A stretch of 36,725 nt of DNA from JBJKSO01 sp046703825 (GTDB lineage Bacteria; Chloroflexota; Dormibacteria; Aeolococcales; Bog-877): NCBI GenBank assembly GCA_046703825.1, contig JBJKSO010000093.1:1-36725 (forward strand), read 5' to 3'. Below are positions 15,813 through 23,426 of the stretch, in pieces. Position numbers and translations under genes: made by a program. The notes beneath the pieces are model-generated. The model was not told the DNA's origin and made no database searches. It saw nothing but the letters and a program-made list of their open reading frames with translations. Positions within the stretch are counted from its first letter, which is position 1. Each line of letters starts with the position of its first letter.

Positions 15813-15838
15813 CGTCCCAATGTCGAGAGGAGACGCGC

Positions 15839-16615
15839 ATGAGTGAGCAAGTGAGAGTTGAGCGCAGAGGAGCCGTCGGCTGGGTTGTCATCGACCATCC
15901 CCCGGCCAACTCCCTGAGCACTGAAGTGCTGGCGGGATTGCGACAGGCGTTCGGTGAGCTGGCCCAGGATCCCTCGGTGGGCTGCGCCGTGGTCACCGGG
16001 GCGGGGGATCGCTTCTTCGTTGCCGGCGCGGACATCAAGGAGTTCTTGCGCGACGGTCCCGAGGGCACCCACCGCAAGATCGCGGACGGCCAGCAGCTCA
16101 CCTTGGAAATGGAGCGCAACCGGCTGCCGCTGATCGCGGCCGTCAACGGCTTCGCGCTGGGAGGCGGTCTGGAGCTGGCCATGGCCTGTGACCTGCGCGT
16201 CGCCAGCGCCGCCGCCAAGTTGGGCCAGGCCGAGGTCCGCCTGGGGATCATCCCGGGGTGGGGCGGCACCCAGCGGCTGCCGCGCCTGGTCGGTCGGGGC
16301 CGCGCCTTGGAACTCCTGCTCTCCGGAGAGCCGATCGGGGCGGAGCGAGCCCTTGAGCTGGGGCTGGTGAACCGGGTGGTCGCGCCCGGGGAGCTGACGG
16401 AGGCGGCCCAGGCCTGGGCCGAGGAGCTCGCAGGCCAGGCCCCGCTGGCGCTGGCGGCGATCAAGCGGGCGGTGAGCGACGGCCTGGACCGCTCTCTGGA
16501 CGAGGGTCTGGCGGTGGAACTGGAACAGTTCGACTCCGTCTTCGGCAGCCAGGACGCCCTGGAGGGTGTGTCTGCCTTCGTGCAGAAGCGCAGGCCGGAG
16601 TGGAGCGGGCGCTAA
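15839..16615 (+). CDS. Enoyl-CoA hydratase / isomerase family protein
   Basis: This 258-residue crotonase-fold protein would add water to trans-2-enoyl-CoA in beta-oxidation. The oxyanion-hole segments are FVAGADIKEF and NGFALGGGLELAMACDLRVAS (first eleven residues are the key part), and the catalytic region EVRLGIIPGWGGTQRLPRLVG has both glutamates of hydratases: one in AMACDLR's upstream GGGLELA segment and one in QAEVRLG. ATG at 15839 has AGAGGAG 6 bases upstream. The frame extends further upstream through the divergent gene, which is not coding there. It stands alone ahead of the EtfD-like operon and fits the fatty-acid theme. Exact chain length or a role in branched-chain breakdown is open. 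Confidence 0.88.
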   Translation: MSEQVRVERRGAVGWVVIDHPPANSLSTEVLAGLRQAFGELAQDPSVGCAVVTGAGDRFFVAGADIKEFLRDGPEGTHRKIADGQQLTLEMERNRLPLIAAVNGFALGGGLELAMACDLRVASAAAKLGQAEVRLGIIPGWGGTQRLPRLVGRGRALELLLSGEPIGAERALELGLVNRVVAPGELTEAAQAWAEELAGQAPLALAAIKRAVSDGLDRSLDEGLAVELEQFDSVFGSQDALEGVSAFVQKRRPEWSGR

Positions 16616-16630
16616 CCGCCAGCCCCCGAA

Positions 16631-16645
16631 GCGCCGACCCGGCGC
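16631..16645. repeat. Short hairpin after the enoyl-CoA hydratase gene
   Basis: GCGCCG-ACC-CGGCGC is a perfect inverted repeat with 6-base arms, 15 bases after the hydratase stop and before the next promoter. It may end transcription, but it is short and has no T-run. Confidence 0.3.
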
Positions 16646-16658
16646 CTCCGCCACTCCC

Positions 16659-16664
16659 TACCAT
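16659..16664 (+). promoter_or_regulatory. -10 box of a leaderless promoter for the EtfD-like operon
   Basis: TACCAT ends 7 bases before the GTG at 16672, with no ribosome site between them. It would drive the small membrane protein, EtfD-like, epimerase and mutase genes. Confidence 0.5.
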
Positions 16665-16671
16665 CAGGGCC

Positions 16672-16848
16672 GTGAGCGCCCCGGAGCCGTCCCCGGCCGA
16701 GGATCCCAACCGCACCTACGCCGGGGCCAGGCAGCGGCTCGGCCCGTTCTGGATAGAGGAACCCGCCTGGTTCTGGGCGGTGGCGATAGCCGTCTTCCTG
16801 GTGGGGCTGGGCCTCTTTGTGCTGGCCGTCTTCTCCGACCTGCCGTGA
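16672..16848 (+). CDS. 58-residue single-pass membrane protein next to the EtfD-like gene
   Basis: The protein has a soluble N-terminal half of about 34 residues (ending GPFWIEEPAWF) and one membrane helix (AVAIAVFLVGLGLFVLAVF) at the C-terminus. GTG at 16672 is chosen because it follows a TACCAT -10 box by 7 bases; the frame also runs upstream to 16600 inside the hydratase gene's end. The stop TGA (16846-16848) overlaps the EtfD-like GTG start, so the two should be made together. I do not recognise a family. A small accessory subunit of the membrane reductase is a reasonable inference from the overlap, not something the sequence shows. Confidence 0.6.
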   Translation: MSAPEPSPAEDPNRTYAGARQRLGPFWIEEPAWFWAVAIAVFLVGLGLFVLAVFSDLP

Positions 16849-18857
16849 TCTGGATCACGACGCCGCTGCTGCTGCTGCTGGTGGCCGCCTCGGCGCTGTG
16901 GTTCTGGCGCCGGATGGCCCCGCTCTGGCGCAGCCTGCTCGCCGCCCAGCCGGACCGCCGCTTCGACCACTGGCCCCAGCGGCTCAAGGGGGTCTTGGTC
17001 TTCGCCTTCGGACAGAGCCGGCTGCTGCGCTGGCCGTTCGCCGGCTTGGCCCACTTCCTCATCTTCTGGGGCTTCGTGATCCTCAACCTCGAGATCCTCG
17101 AGGCGGCGCTGGAGGCGCTGGTGCCACCGCTCAACTTGGAGGAGCAGTACTGGTGGGGCCCGATCGCCTTCGCCCAGGACCTGCTGGCGGCGGCGGTGCT
17201 GACCGGTCTGGTGGTCGCCGCCCTCAACCGCTACGTGCTCCGCCCCCGGCGGTTCCGGGGCAGCCACTCGCTGGACGCCGGGCTGATCTTGGCCCTGATC
17301 GGGCTGGTGATCCTCACCCAGCTGGGGATCTATGCCACCCTCATCGCCGCCGGGGCCGACCGGGTGGTCAACCTGCGTCCCTTCTCAGCCGCGGTGGCCA
17401 CCGTCTTCCGCGGCTTCCACGGAGAGCAGATCTGGGCCTGGCACGAGTTCTTTCTCTGGGCGCACCTGCTGGTGATCGCCGGCTTCGGCGTCTACCTGGC
17501 CCACAGCAAGCACCTGCACATCATCACCGCGATCCCCAACGTGCTCTTCCGCAGCCTGGAGCCGGCCGGAAGTCACCTGCCCGCTCTCGACATCGAGCAC
17601 GCCGAGAGCTTCGGGCTCTCACAGGTGGAGCAGCTGAGCTGGAAGCAGGAGCTGGACCTGGCCACCTGCACCGAGTGCGGCCGCTGCCAGGTCCACTGCC
17701 CGGCGTACAACACCGGCAAGCCGCTCTCGCCCAAGCTCTTCATCACCGACCTGCGCGACGGCTGGTACGCGCACGCCCGGGGCCAGGCGGCTCCGCCCAG
17801 TTTCTGGGCGGCCGCCGAGGGGGTGGATACCAGCCAGCCGCCCAAGGACGGCCGGCTCCTGGACTGGAGCGTGCTGGAGGAGACCCTCTGGTCCTGCACC
17901 ACCTGCGGAGCTTGCGTCGAGCAATGTCCGGTCCTGATCGAGCACGTGCCGGCGATCGTGGAAATGCGCCGGTCCTTGGTGCTGGAGGAATCGCGCCTGC
18001 CCAAGGAGTCGCGCCAGGCGCTGGAATCGCTGGAGCAGCGCGGCAATCCCTTCGGCCTGGCGGCGGACACCCGGATGCGCTGGGCGGAGGGGATGGAGGT
18101 CCCACTCTGGAAGGATCACCCGCAGGCGGAGTATCTGTACTGGGTTGGGTGCGCCACCGCGTTCGACGAGTCGAACTGGCCCACCGCCCGCGCCCTGGTG
18201 GCTGTGCTCAAGGCGGCACAGGTGGACTTCGCCATCCTGGGCCAGGAGGAGGCCTGCACCGGCGACCCCGCCCGCCGCTTGGGCAACGACTACCTCTACC
18301 AGATCCAGGCCGCCCAGGCGGTCGAGCAGCTCAACTCTGCCGGGGTGCGCAAGGTGGTTGCCAGCTGCCCGCACTGCTTCAACACCATCGCCCGGGAGTT
18401 CCCCGACCTGGGGGGCAACTACCAGGTGCTTCACCACACCCAGCTGATGCAAGAGCTGCTCGAGGCTGGCCGCATCCAGCTGACCCGGTCGCGGGGAGCG
18501 CGGCAGATCACCTACCACGACCCCTGCTACCTGGGGCGCTGGAACGGCGAGTACGACGCGCCCCGGCGCCTGCTGGAGGCTATCCCCGGAGCTGAGCTGG
18601 TGGAGATGCACCGGAGCCGCAACGAGGCGATGTGCTGCGGCGCCGGGGGAGGCCGGATGTGGATGGAGGAGCGCCGCGGCCAGCGGGTTAACCGCGTCCG
18701 GGTGCAGCAGGCCCAGGAGACCGGCGCCGCAACCGCCGCCGTTGCCTGTCCCTTCTGCGCCACCATGTTCCAGGAGGGGGTGGGCTCGCAGCAGCTGGAG
18801 CTGGAGAGCCGCGTCGTCGCGGTGCTGGTGGCCGAGGCGATGGGGCTCGAGTACTGA
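16845..18857 (+). CDS. EtfD-like membrane iron-sulfur ETF:(mena)quinone oxidoreductase
   Basis: This 670-residue protein has an N-terminal membrane domain (about residues 1-235, NarI-like, with several histidines in helices such as LAHFLIFWGF and WAWHEFFLWAHLL), then two [4Fe-4S] motifs: CTECGRCQVHCP (Cys275, 278, 281, 285) and CTTCGACVEQCP (Cys351, 354, 357, 361). Two cysteine-rich CCG domains follow (EACTGDPARRLGN, ASCPHCFNTI; HDPCYLGRWN, CCGAGGG, ACPFCATMF). This is the layout of Mycobacterium EtfD (Rv0338c) and related heterodisulfide-reductase-like proteins that accept electrons from ETF during fatty-acid oxidation and reduce menaquinone. GTG at 16845 overlaps the small upstream gene. 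The acyl-CoA dehydrogenases in the same window support the role. EtfAB is not here. Confidence 0.82.
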   Translation: MIWITTPLLLLLVAASALWFWRRMAPLWRSLLAAQPDRRFDHWPQRLKGVLVFAFGQSRLLRWPFAGLAHFLIFWGFVILNLEILEAALEALVPPLNLEEQYWWGPIAFAQDLLAAAVLTGLVVAALNRYVLRPRRFRGSHSLDAGLILALIGLVILTQLGIYATLIAAGADRVVNLRPFSAAVATVFRGFHGEQIWAWHEFFLWAHLLVIAGFGVYLAHSKHLHIITAIPNVLFRSLEPAGSHLPALDIEHAESFGLSQVEQLSWKQELDLATCTECGRCQVHCPAYNTGKPLSPKLFITDLRDGWYAHARGQAAPPSFWAAAEGVDTSQPPKDGRLLDWSVLEETLWSCTTCGACVEQCPVLIEHVPAIVEMRRSLVLEESRLPKESRQALESLEQRGNPFGLAADTRMRWAEGMEVPLWKDHPQAEYLYWVGCATAFDESNWPTARALVAVLKAAQVDFAILGQEEACTGDPARRLGNDYLYQIQAAQAVEQLNSAGVRKVVASCPHCFNTIAREFPDLGGNYQVLHHTQLMQELLEAGRIQLTRSRGARQITYHDPCYLGRWNGEYDAPRRLLEAIPGAELVEMHRSRNEAMCCGAGGGRMWMEERRGQRVNRVRVQQAQETGAATAAVACPFCATMFQEGVGSQQLELESRVVAVLVAEAMGLEY

Positions 18858-18858
18858 C

Positions 18859-19293
18859 GTGCTCTCCGAGGCGCCAGGTGCGCGCGCGACCGTCGACCAC
18901 GTCGGCATCGCCGTCACCGACCTCGAGGCGGCGGTGGCACTGCAGGAGAGCCTGCTCGGCCACGCCCCCCAGCTGCGCGAACGGGTGGAGGCCGACGGGA
19001 TCGAGGCGGTCTTCTTCGACGCGGGGAGCTGCGCGGTCGAGCTCTTGGCGAGCCTGCGGGCCGACTCCCCGGTCGGCCGCTTCCTGGAGCGTCGCGGGCC
19101 GGGCCTGCACCACCTGGCGCTGCGGGTCGAAGACATCGAGCTGGAGCTGGCCCGCTGGCGCGACCGGGGGGCCGACCTGGTCGACCCCCGGCCGCGCCCC
19201 GGTGCGCGGGGCATGCTGGTGGCCTTCGTCCACCCCCGGTCCACAGGCGGCCTCTTGATCGAGCTCTGCCAGCCCTCGGCCCCGGCGGGATGA
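18859..19293 (+). CDS. mce: Methylmalonyl-CoA epimerase
   Basis: This 144-residue glyoxalase-fold protein converts (S)- to (R)-methylmalonyl-CoA. The metal ligands are visible in VDHVGIAVTDL (His), LHHLALRVED (His) and LLIELCQP (Glu), the typical epimerase pattern, and the family length is right. GTG at 18859 follows the EtfD-like stop by 1 base, and the stop overlaps the start of the mutase gene (ATGA). The direct link to the methylmalonyl-CoA mutase gene makes the assignment more certain than motifs alone would. A conserved acidic residue pair in the middle (FFDAGSCAVELL) also fits. Confidence 0.88.
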   Translation: MLSEAPGARATVDHVGIAVTDLEAAVALQESLLGHAPQLRERVEADGIEAVFFDAGSCAVELLASLRADSPVGRFLERRGPGLHHLALRVEDIELELARWRDRGADLVDPRPRPGARGMLVAFVHPRSTGGLLIELCQPSAPAG

Positions 19294-20864
19294 GTCCAGA
19301 GCTGCCCTCCGCCGAGACCGATTCCGGGCTGCCGCTCCAGCCCTGGTACGGGCCACCCCGGCCGCAGCCGCCCCCACCAGGTGCCGACCCCTACACCCGG
19401 GGACTGCGCCCCCAGGGTTACCGCTCCCGGCTGTGGACCATGCGCCAGTACGCCGGCTTCGGCTCCGCCGAGTCCACCAATCGGCGCTTCCACTACCTGC
19501 TGGAGCGAGGCCAGACCGGGCTCTCGGTCGCCTTCGACCTGCCCACCCAGATGGGCTACGACTCGGACGCCCCCGAAGCCGCCGGCGAGGTGGGCCGGGT
19601 AGGGGTGGCCATCGACGGCCTGGAGGACATGCGTACCCTCTGCCGGGGTCTGCCGCTCGATCGGGTCACCACCTCGATGACCATCAACGCACCGGCCAGC
19701 CTGCTCCTGCTGATGTACGAGCTCAGCGCCAAGGAGCAGGGGGTGGGCGCGGACCGCCTCGGCGGCACCATCCAAAACGACATCCTCAAGGAGTACGCCG
19801 CCCGGGGCACCTACATCTTCCCGCCCCGGCCCAGCATGCGCCTGGTCACCGACACCTTCGCCTACTGCGCGGAACGGATCCCGCGCTGGCACCCCATCTC
19901 CGTCTCGGGCTACCACATCCGCGAGGCGGGAGCCAGCGCGCCCCAGGAGCTGGCATTCGCCATCAGCGACGGGATCGCCTACGTCGAGGCCGCGCTCGCG
20001 GCCGGTTTGCGGCTGGAGGCCTTCGCGCCTAGGCTCAGCTTCTTCTTCAACGTCGGCAACGACTTCCTGGAAGAGGTGGCCAAGTTCCGAGCCGCCCGCG
20101 CCCTCTGGGCTCGGGTGATGGCCGAGCGCTTCGATGCCCCGGAGGGTCGCTGCCGCCAGCTGCGCTTCCACGCCCAGACCGGCGGGGCCACCCTCACCGC
20201 TCAGCAGCCGCTGAACAATGTGGTGCGGGTGGCGGTGCAGGCGCTGGCGGCGGTGCTGGGCGGCGCTCAGTCTCTGCACACCAACTCTTACGACGAGGCG
20301 CTGGCCCTGCCCTCGGAGGACGCCGCGGCCCTGGCGCTGCGCACGCAGCAGCTGCTCGCCCACGAATCCGGGGTCCCGAGGGTGGCCGACCCGCTGGGCG
20401 GCTCCTACCTGGTCGAGGACCTGACCGAGAGGCTGGCGCAGGCGGCCCAGGAGTTGATCGCCGAGGTGGACCGCCGCGGTGGGGCGGTGGCGGCGATCGA
20501 GCAGGGGTACTACCAGCAGCAGATCCAGGAGTCCGCCTACCGTCAGCAGCAGCTGGTCGAGTCCGGGTCGCGGGTGATCGTGGGCGTCAACCGCTTCGAG
20601 GACTCCTCCCCGGTGGAGGTGCCGCTGCTGCACGTGGACCCCGAGCTCGAGCGGCGACAGCGCGAGCTGCTGGCCGCCCGCCGCCGGGCCCGGGATCGCC
20701 GGACCCTGGAGCCGGCCCTGGACCGGGTGCGCCGAGCTGCCGAGGGCCGAGACAACCTGCTGCCGCCGATGCGGGAGGCGCTGGCGAGCGGGGCCACCCT
20801 GGGCGAGATCTGCCAGCAGCTGCGCCAGGTCTTCGGCACCTACCAGCCGCTGCCGACCCTCTGA
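19290..20864 (+). CDS. Methylmalonyl-CoA mutase, catalytic subunit without B12 domain
   Basis: This 524-residue protein is only the substrate-binding TIM-barrel part of a B12-dependent acyl-CoA mutase. It turns (R)-methylmalonyl-CoA into succinyl-CoA with a separate B12-binding subunit. The specificity residues are Tyr54 (RQYAGFG), Arg172 (KEYAARGTY) and His209 (SGYHIREAG); their spacing of 37 and 155 residues matches Tyr89, Arg207 and His244 of the Propionibacterium enzyme exactly. Tyr plus Arg is the methylmalonyl-CoA pair. No DxHxxG cobalamin motif is present, and the protein is about 200 residues shorter than fused forms. ATG at 19290 overlaps the epimerase stop. The N-terminal 32 residues are Pro-rich. 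Confidence 0.88.
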   Translation: MSPELPSAETDSGLPLQPWYGPPRPQPPPPGADPYTRGLRPQGYRSRLWTMRQYAGFGSAESTNRRFHYLLERGQTGLSVAFDLPTQMGYDSDAPEAAGEVGRVGVAIDGLEDMRTLCRGLPLDRVTTSMTINAPASLLLLMYELSAKEQGVGADRLGGTIQNDILKEYAARGTYIFPPRPSMRLVTDTFAYCAERIPRWHPISVSGYHIREAGASAPQELAFAISDGIAYVEAALAAGLRLEAFAPRLSFFFNVGNDFLEEVAKFRAARALWARVMAERFDAPEGRCRQLRFHAQTGGATLTAQQPLNNVVRVAVQALAAVLGGAQSLHTNSYDEALALPSEDAAALALRTQQLLAHESGVPRVADPLGGSYLVEDLTERLAQAAQELIAEVDRRGGAVAAIEQGYYQQQIQESAYRQQQLVESGSRVIVGVNRFEDSSPVEVPLLHVDPELERRQRELLAARRRARDRRTLEPALDRVRRAAEGRDNLLPPMREALASGATLGEICQQLRQVFGTYQPLPTL

Positions 20865-20867
20865 GCG

Positions 20868-21707
20868 TCAGCGAAGCCGCGGTATCGGCAGGGTGCTGCC
20901 GAGCACGCTCGGGTAGCGGATGTCGTGGAAGAGTTTGGCGGTGAGCGGCCGGCGGCGCAGCGCCACCCGGAAGGCGAGCGCCGCCAGCAGGGCTCCGGCG
21001 AGCGGGCCTACGAAGTAGATCCAGAGCTGGCCGAACGATCCGAAGATCACCGCCGGCCCCAGGCTGCGGGCGGGGTTGAGGCTGCAGTCGGTGTAGGGCG
21101 CTCCCCGCCACACCAGCAGTGCGATCACGACCCAGAGCGCCAGCGGCGTGTAGCGCGCGGTCTTGGCGCTGCTGGTGAAGCCGAAGATGACCAGGATCAG
21201 GATCGCCGTCATCAGCGCCTCGATCCCTGCCGCCGGCCAGGCCCCCAGCCCCGGCTGGGGCCGGGTGAGACCGTCCTGCACCGAGATGGCGGCGCCGCCC
21301 CACAGCAGGCGGACCAGTCCGTCGCCCAAAACCGCCCCCAGAAACTGGGCGCTCAGGTACCCGGCCAGGTCGCTGCGCGAGACGTGGCCGCTGGACCAGA
21401 AAGCCAAGGTCACCGACGGGTTGATGTGGGCGCCGCTGCGCCGCCCCAGGTGGGAGATGGTGATCAGGCTGCCGCTGCCGGCGAACAGTATCCCGGTGTG
21501 CAGCAGCCGAAGCGAGGCCGAGTGGATCAGGTGCGGCATCGGGGAACCCCGGCCGAAGTCCAGGCAGACCGCGCTCAGCCCGCCCAGGAGCAGCAGCGCG
21601 GTGCCGGCCAGCTCGGAGAGCCACTCCGCCCAGTGCCACCCCTCCTGGGGCGGTTGGCCGAGCGTCGGCGGCCCCGTGACCCGGGCCTGTGCGCTGGAGC
21701 TGCTCAA
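20868..21707 (-). CDS. Aquaporin / MIP family channel
   Basis: This 279-residue protein has six hydrophobic segments and the two half-helix motifs of major intrinsic proteins. The first is NPS (96-98, in SGAHINPSVT) instead of NPA; the second is NPA (211-213, in DCSLNPARSLGP) followed by the conserved Arg214. Such channels pass water or small neutral solutes such as glycerol. An Arg after the second motif and no Asp there (it is NPAR, not NPxxxRD) favour a water channel; that is family knowledge applied to the sequence. The start is uncertain: TTG at 21707 is the only reasonable codon before the first helix and has no clear ribosome site. It is convergent with the mutase gene (3 bases apart). 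Confidence 0.82.
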   Translation of the reverse strand: MSSSSAQARVTGPPTLGQPPQEGWHWAEWLSELAGTALLLLGGLSAVCLDFGRGSPMPHLIHSASLRLLHTGILFAGSGSLITISHLGRRSGAHINPSVTLAFWSSGHVSRSDLAGYLSAQFLGAVLGDGLVRLLWGGAAISVQDGLTRPQPGLGAWPAAGIEALMTAILILVIFGFTSSAKTARYTPLALWVVIALLVWRGAPYTDCSLNPARSLGPAVIFGSFGQLWIYFVGPLAGALLAALAFRVALRRRPLTAKLFHDIRYPSVLGSTLPIPRLR

Positions 21708-21736
21708 GCGGCCAGCCGGGGGCGGTTCGGATCGGG

Positions 21737-21742
21737 GAAGAT
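21737..21742 (+). promoter_or_regulatory. Possible leaderless -10 box for the carboxylase gene
   Basis: GAAGAT ends 6 bases before the GTG at 21749. The first base is off consensus, so this rests mainly on the spacing shared with other genes here. Confidence 0.3.
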
Positions 21743-21748
21743 GGCCTG

Positions 21749-23338
21749 GTGCCGCGAAACAGGGAACGTGCGGAGAGCTCCTCCCAAGCCGAGCGCGGCG
21801 GCGGTCCCAGCAACGAACGCCTGATCAACCAGCTGCGCAAGCGCAGGCACGACGCGGTCCACCGCAACGGCGAGCCGGAGCGGGTCCAGCGCGGCAAGGG
21901 CAAGCTCACCGCCCGGGAGCGGGTGCGGCGCCTGCTCGACCCCGACAGCTTCGTGGAGCTGGACGCGTTCGTCGCCCACCGATCCACCCAGTTCGACATG
22001 CCCGATCGCCGCGCCGCCGGCGACGGGGTGGTCACCGGCTTCGGCCTCATCAACGGGCGCCAAGTCTTCGTTTTCTCTCACGACGCCTCCTTCATGGGCG
22101 GGTCGCTGGGCGAGGCATTCGCCGAGAAGGTCTGCAAGGTGATGGATCTGGCCCAGCGCACCGGTTGCCCTTTGGTGGGAATCAACGACAGCGCCGGGGC
22201 CCGCATCCAGGAGGGGGTGGTCTCCCTGGCCGGATACGCCGACATCTTCTACCGCAACGTGCAGTGCAGCGGGGTGGTGCCCCAGATCTCGGTGATCGCC
22301 GGCCCCTGCACCGGCGGTGCTGTGTACTCGCCTGCCATCACAGATTTCACCATCATGGTCCAGCGGGTGGGCTACATGTTCATCACCGGACCGGAGGTGG
22401 TGCGGGTCACCACCGGAGAGGAGGTGGACTTCGAGCAGCTGGGGGGCGCCGACGTCCACTCCCAGCGCAGCGGGGTGTCCCACTTCGAGGCGGAGTCCGA
22501 GGACGAGGCGCTGGCCACGGTCCGCCGGCTGCTCTCCTTCTTGCCTCAGAACTACCGGGAGGCGCCCCCGCCCCAACCGACGGACGACCCCGGGGACCGG
22601 TCCGATCCCGAGCTGCAGGAGATCATCCCCGAGAACCAAAACCAGCCCTACGACATGCGCGAGGTGATCCGCCGGGTGGTGGACGACGGCGACTTCCTGG
22701 AGGTGCAGGAGCTCTACGCGCCCAACCTGGTGGTGGGGCTGGCCCGGCTCGGGGGGGCCACCATCGGCATCGTGGCCAACCAGCCCCGCCACCTGGCCGG
22801 CGCCTTGGACATCCGCGCCTCCGAGAAGGGCGCGCGCTTCGTGCGCTTCTGCGACGCCTACAACGTACCTCTGCTCACCTTCGTCGACGTCCCCGGCTTC
22901 CTCCCCGGCACCGATCAGGAGTACGGCGGGATCATCCGCCACGGAGCCAAGCTCCTCTACGCCTTCGCGGAGGCCACCGTGCCCAAGCTGACCGTGATCA
23001 CGCGGAAGGCCTACGGCGGCGCCTACGACGTGATGTGCAGCAAGCACCTCGGCGCCGACTACAACCTCGCCTGGCCGACCGCCGAGATCGCGGTGATGGG
23101 GGCAGAGGGGGCGGTGCGCTTCCTCGGCCGCCAGGCCGGGTCCGCCACCTCGCAAGCCGAGCTGATCTCGGCCTACCGCGAGCAGTTCGCCAACCCCTAC
23201 CTGGCGGCGGAGCGCGGCTACGTCGACGACGTCATCGAACCCCGTCACACCCGCCCCGCGCTGCTCGCTGGGCTGCGGATGGCCTCCCGGAAGCGGGTGC
23301 AGGCCCCACCGCGCCGCCACGGCAACATCCCGCTCTGA
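21749..23338 (+). CDS. pccB: Propionyl-CoA carboxylase beta (carboxyltransferase) subunit
   Basis: This 529-residue protein is the biotin-dependent carboxyltransferase that moves CO2 from biotin to propionyl-CoA, giving methylmalonyl-CoA. The two crotonase-like halves are present, with the acyl-CoA site at GINDSAGARIQEGV and AGPCTGGAVYSPA in the first half, and DVPGFLPGTDQEYGGIIRHG and RKAYGGAYDVM in the second. GTG at 21749 is the likely start: it precedes a charged N-terminus (KRRHDAVHRNG, GKLTARERV) that is normal for the family. The frame runs further up to 21689, overlapping the aquaporin gene. The alpha subunit with biotin carboxylase and biotin carrier domains is not in the window. Acetyl-CoA carboxylase use cannot be excluded, but the mutase neighbours favour propionyl-CoA. 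Confidence 0.85.
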   Translation: MPRNRERAESSSQAERGGGPSNERLINQLRKRRHDAVHRNGEPERVQRGKGKLTARERVRRLLDPDSFVELDAFVAHRSTQFDMPDRRAAGDGVVTGFGLINGRQVFVFSHDASFMGGSLGEAFAEKVCKVMDLAQRTGCPLVGINDSAGARIQEGVVSLAGYADIFYRNVQCSGVVPQISVIAGPCTGGAVYSPAITDFTIMVQRVGYMFITGPEVVRVTTGEEVDFEQLGGADVHSQRSGVSHFEAESEDEALATVRRLLSFLPQNYREAPPPQPTDDPGDRSDPELQEIIPENQNQPYDMREVIRRVVDDGDFLEVQELYAPNLVVGLARLGGATIGIVANQPRHLAGALDIRASEKGARFVRFCDAYNVPLLTFVDVPGFLPGTDQEYGGIIRHGAKLLYAFAEATVPKLTVITRKAYGGAYDVMCSKHLGADYNLAWPTAEIAVMGAEGAVRFLGRQAGSATSQAELISAYREQFANPYLAAERGYVDDVIEPRHTRPALLAGLRMASRKRVQAPPRRHGNIPL

Positions 23339-23372
23339 ATCTGGGCGATTTCGGCGGCGGCGGGGCTACACC

Positions 23373-23378
23373 TAAGAT
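23373..23378 (+). promoter_or_regulatory. -10 box for the sucCD operon
   Basis: TAAGAT lies 48 bases before the sucC start, leaving room for an ordinary leader with the ribosome site GGGAGGAG (23416-23423). Confidence 0.5.
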
Positions 23379-23426
23379 GGACTGCGGTTCCAGCCAGGAC
23401 CTACGTCGCCACCACGGGAGGAGCAC

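Noticed and set aside
19100..19290. Cobalamin riboswitch controlling the B12-dependent mutases
   Set aside because: The MCM-type gene overlaps the epimerase gene and the ICM-type gene follows meaB directly, and the meaB promoter is leaderless, so there is no leader long enough to hold a riboswitch.
17619..20633. Very long minus-strand open frame (about 1000 codons) opposite the EtfD-like, epimerase and mutase genes
   Set aside because: It lies wholly antisense to well-supported genes, has low-complexity Gly/Arg/Leu/Val composition and no recognisable domain. Such frames arise in GC-rich DNA because stop codons are rare.
20850..20891. Inverted repeat CTGCCGA / TCGGCAG across the ends of the mutase and aquaporin genes
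   Set aside because: The arms are only 7 bases and the loop is 28 bases, so it is weak as a terminator in this GC-rich DNA.
21704..23320. Long minus-strand frame opposite pccB
   Set aside because: Antisense to a clear carboxyltransferase and rich in His, Gly and Val, as expected of a shadow frame.
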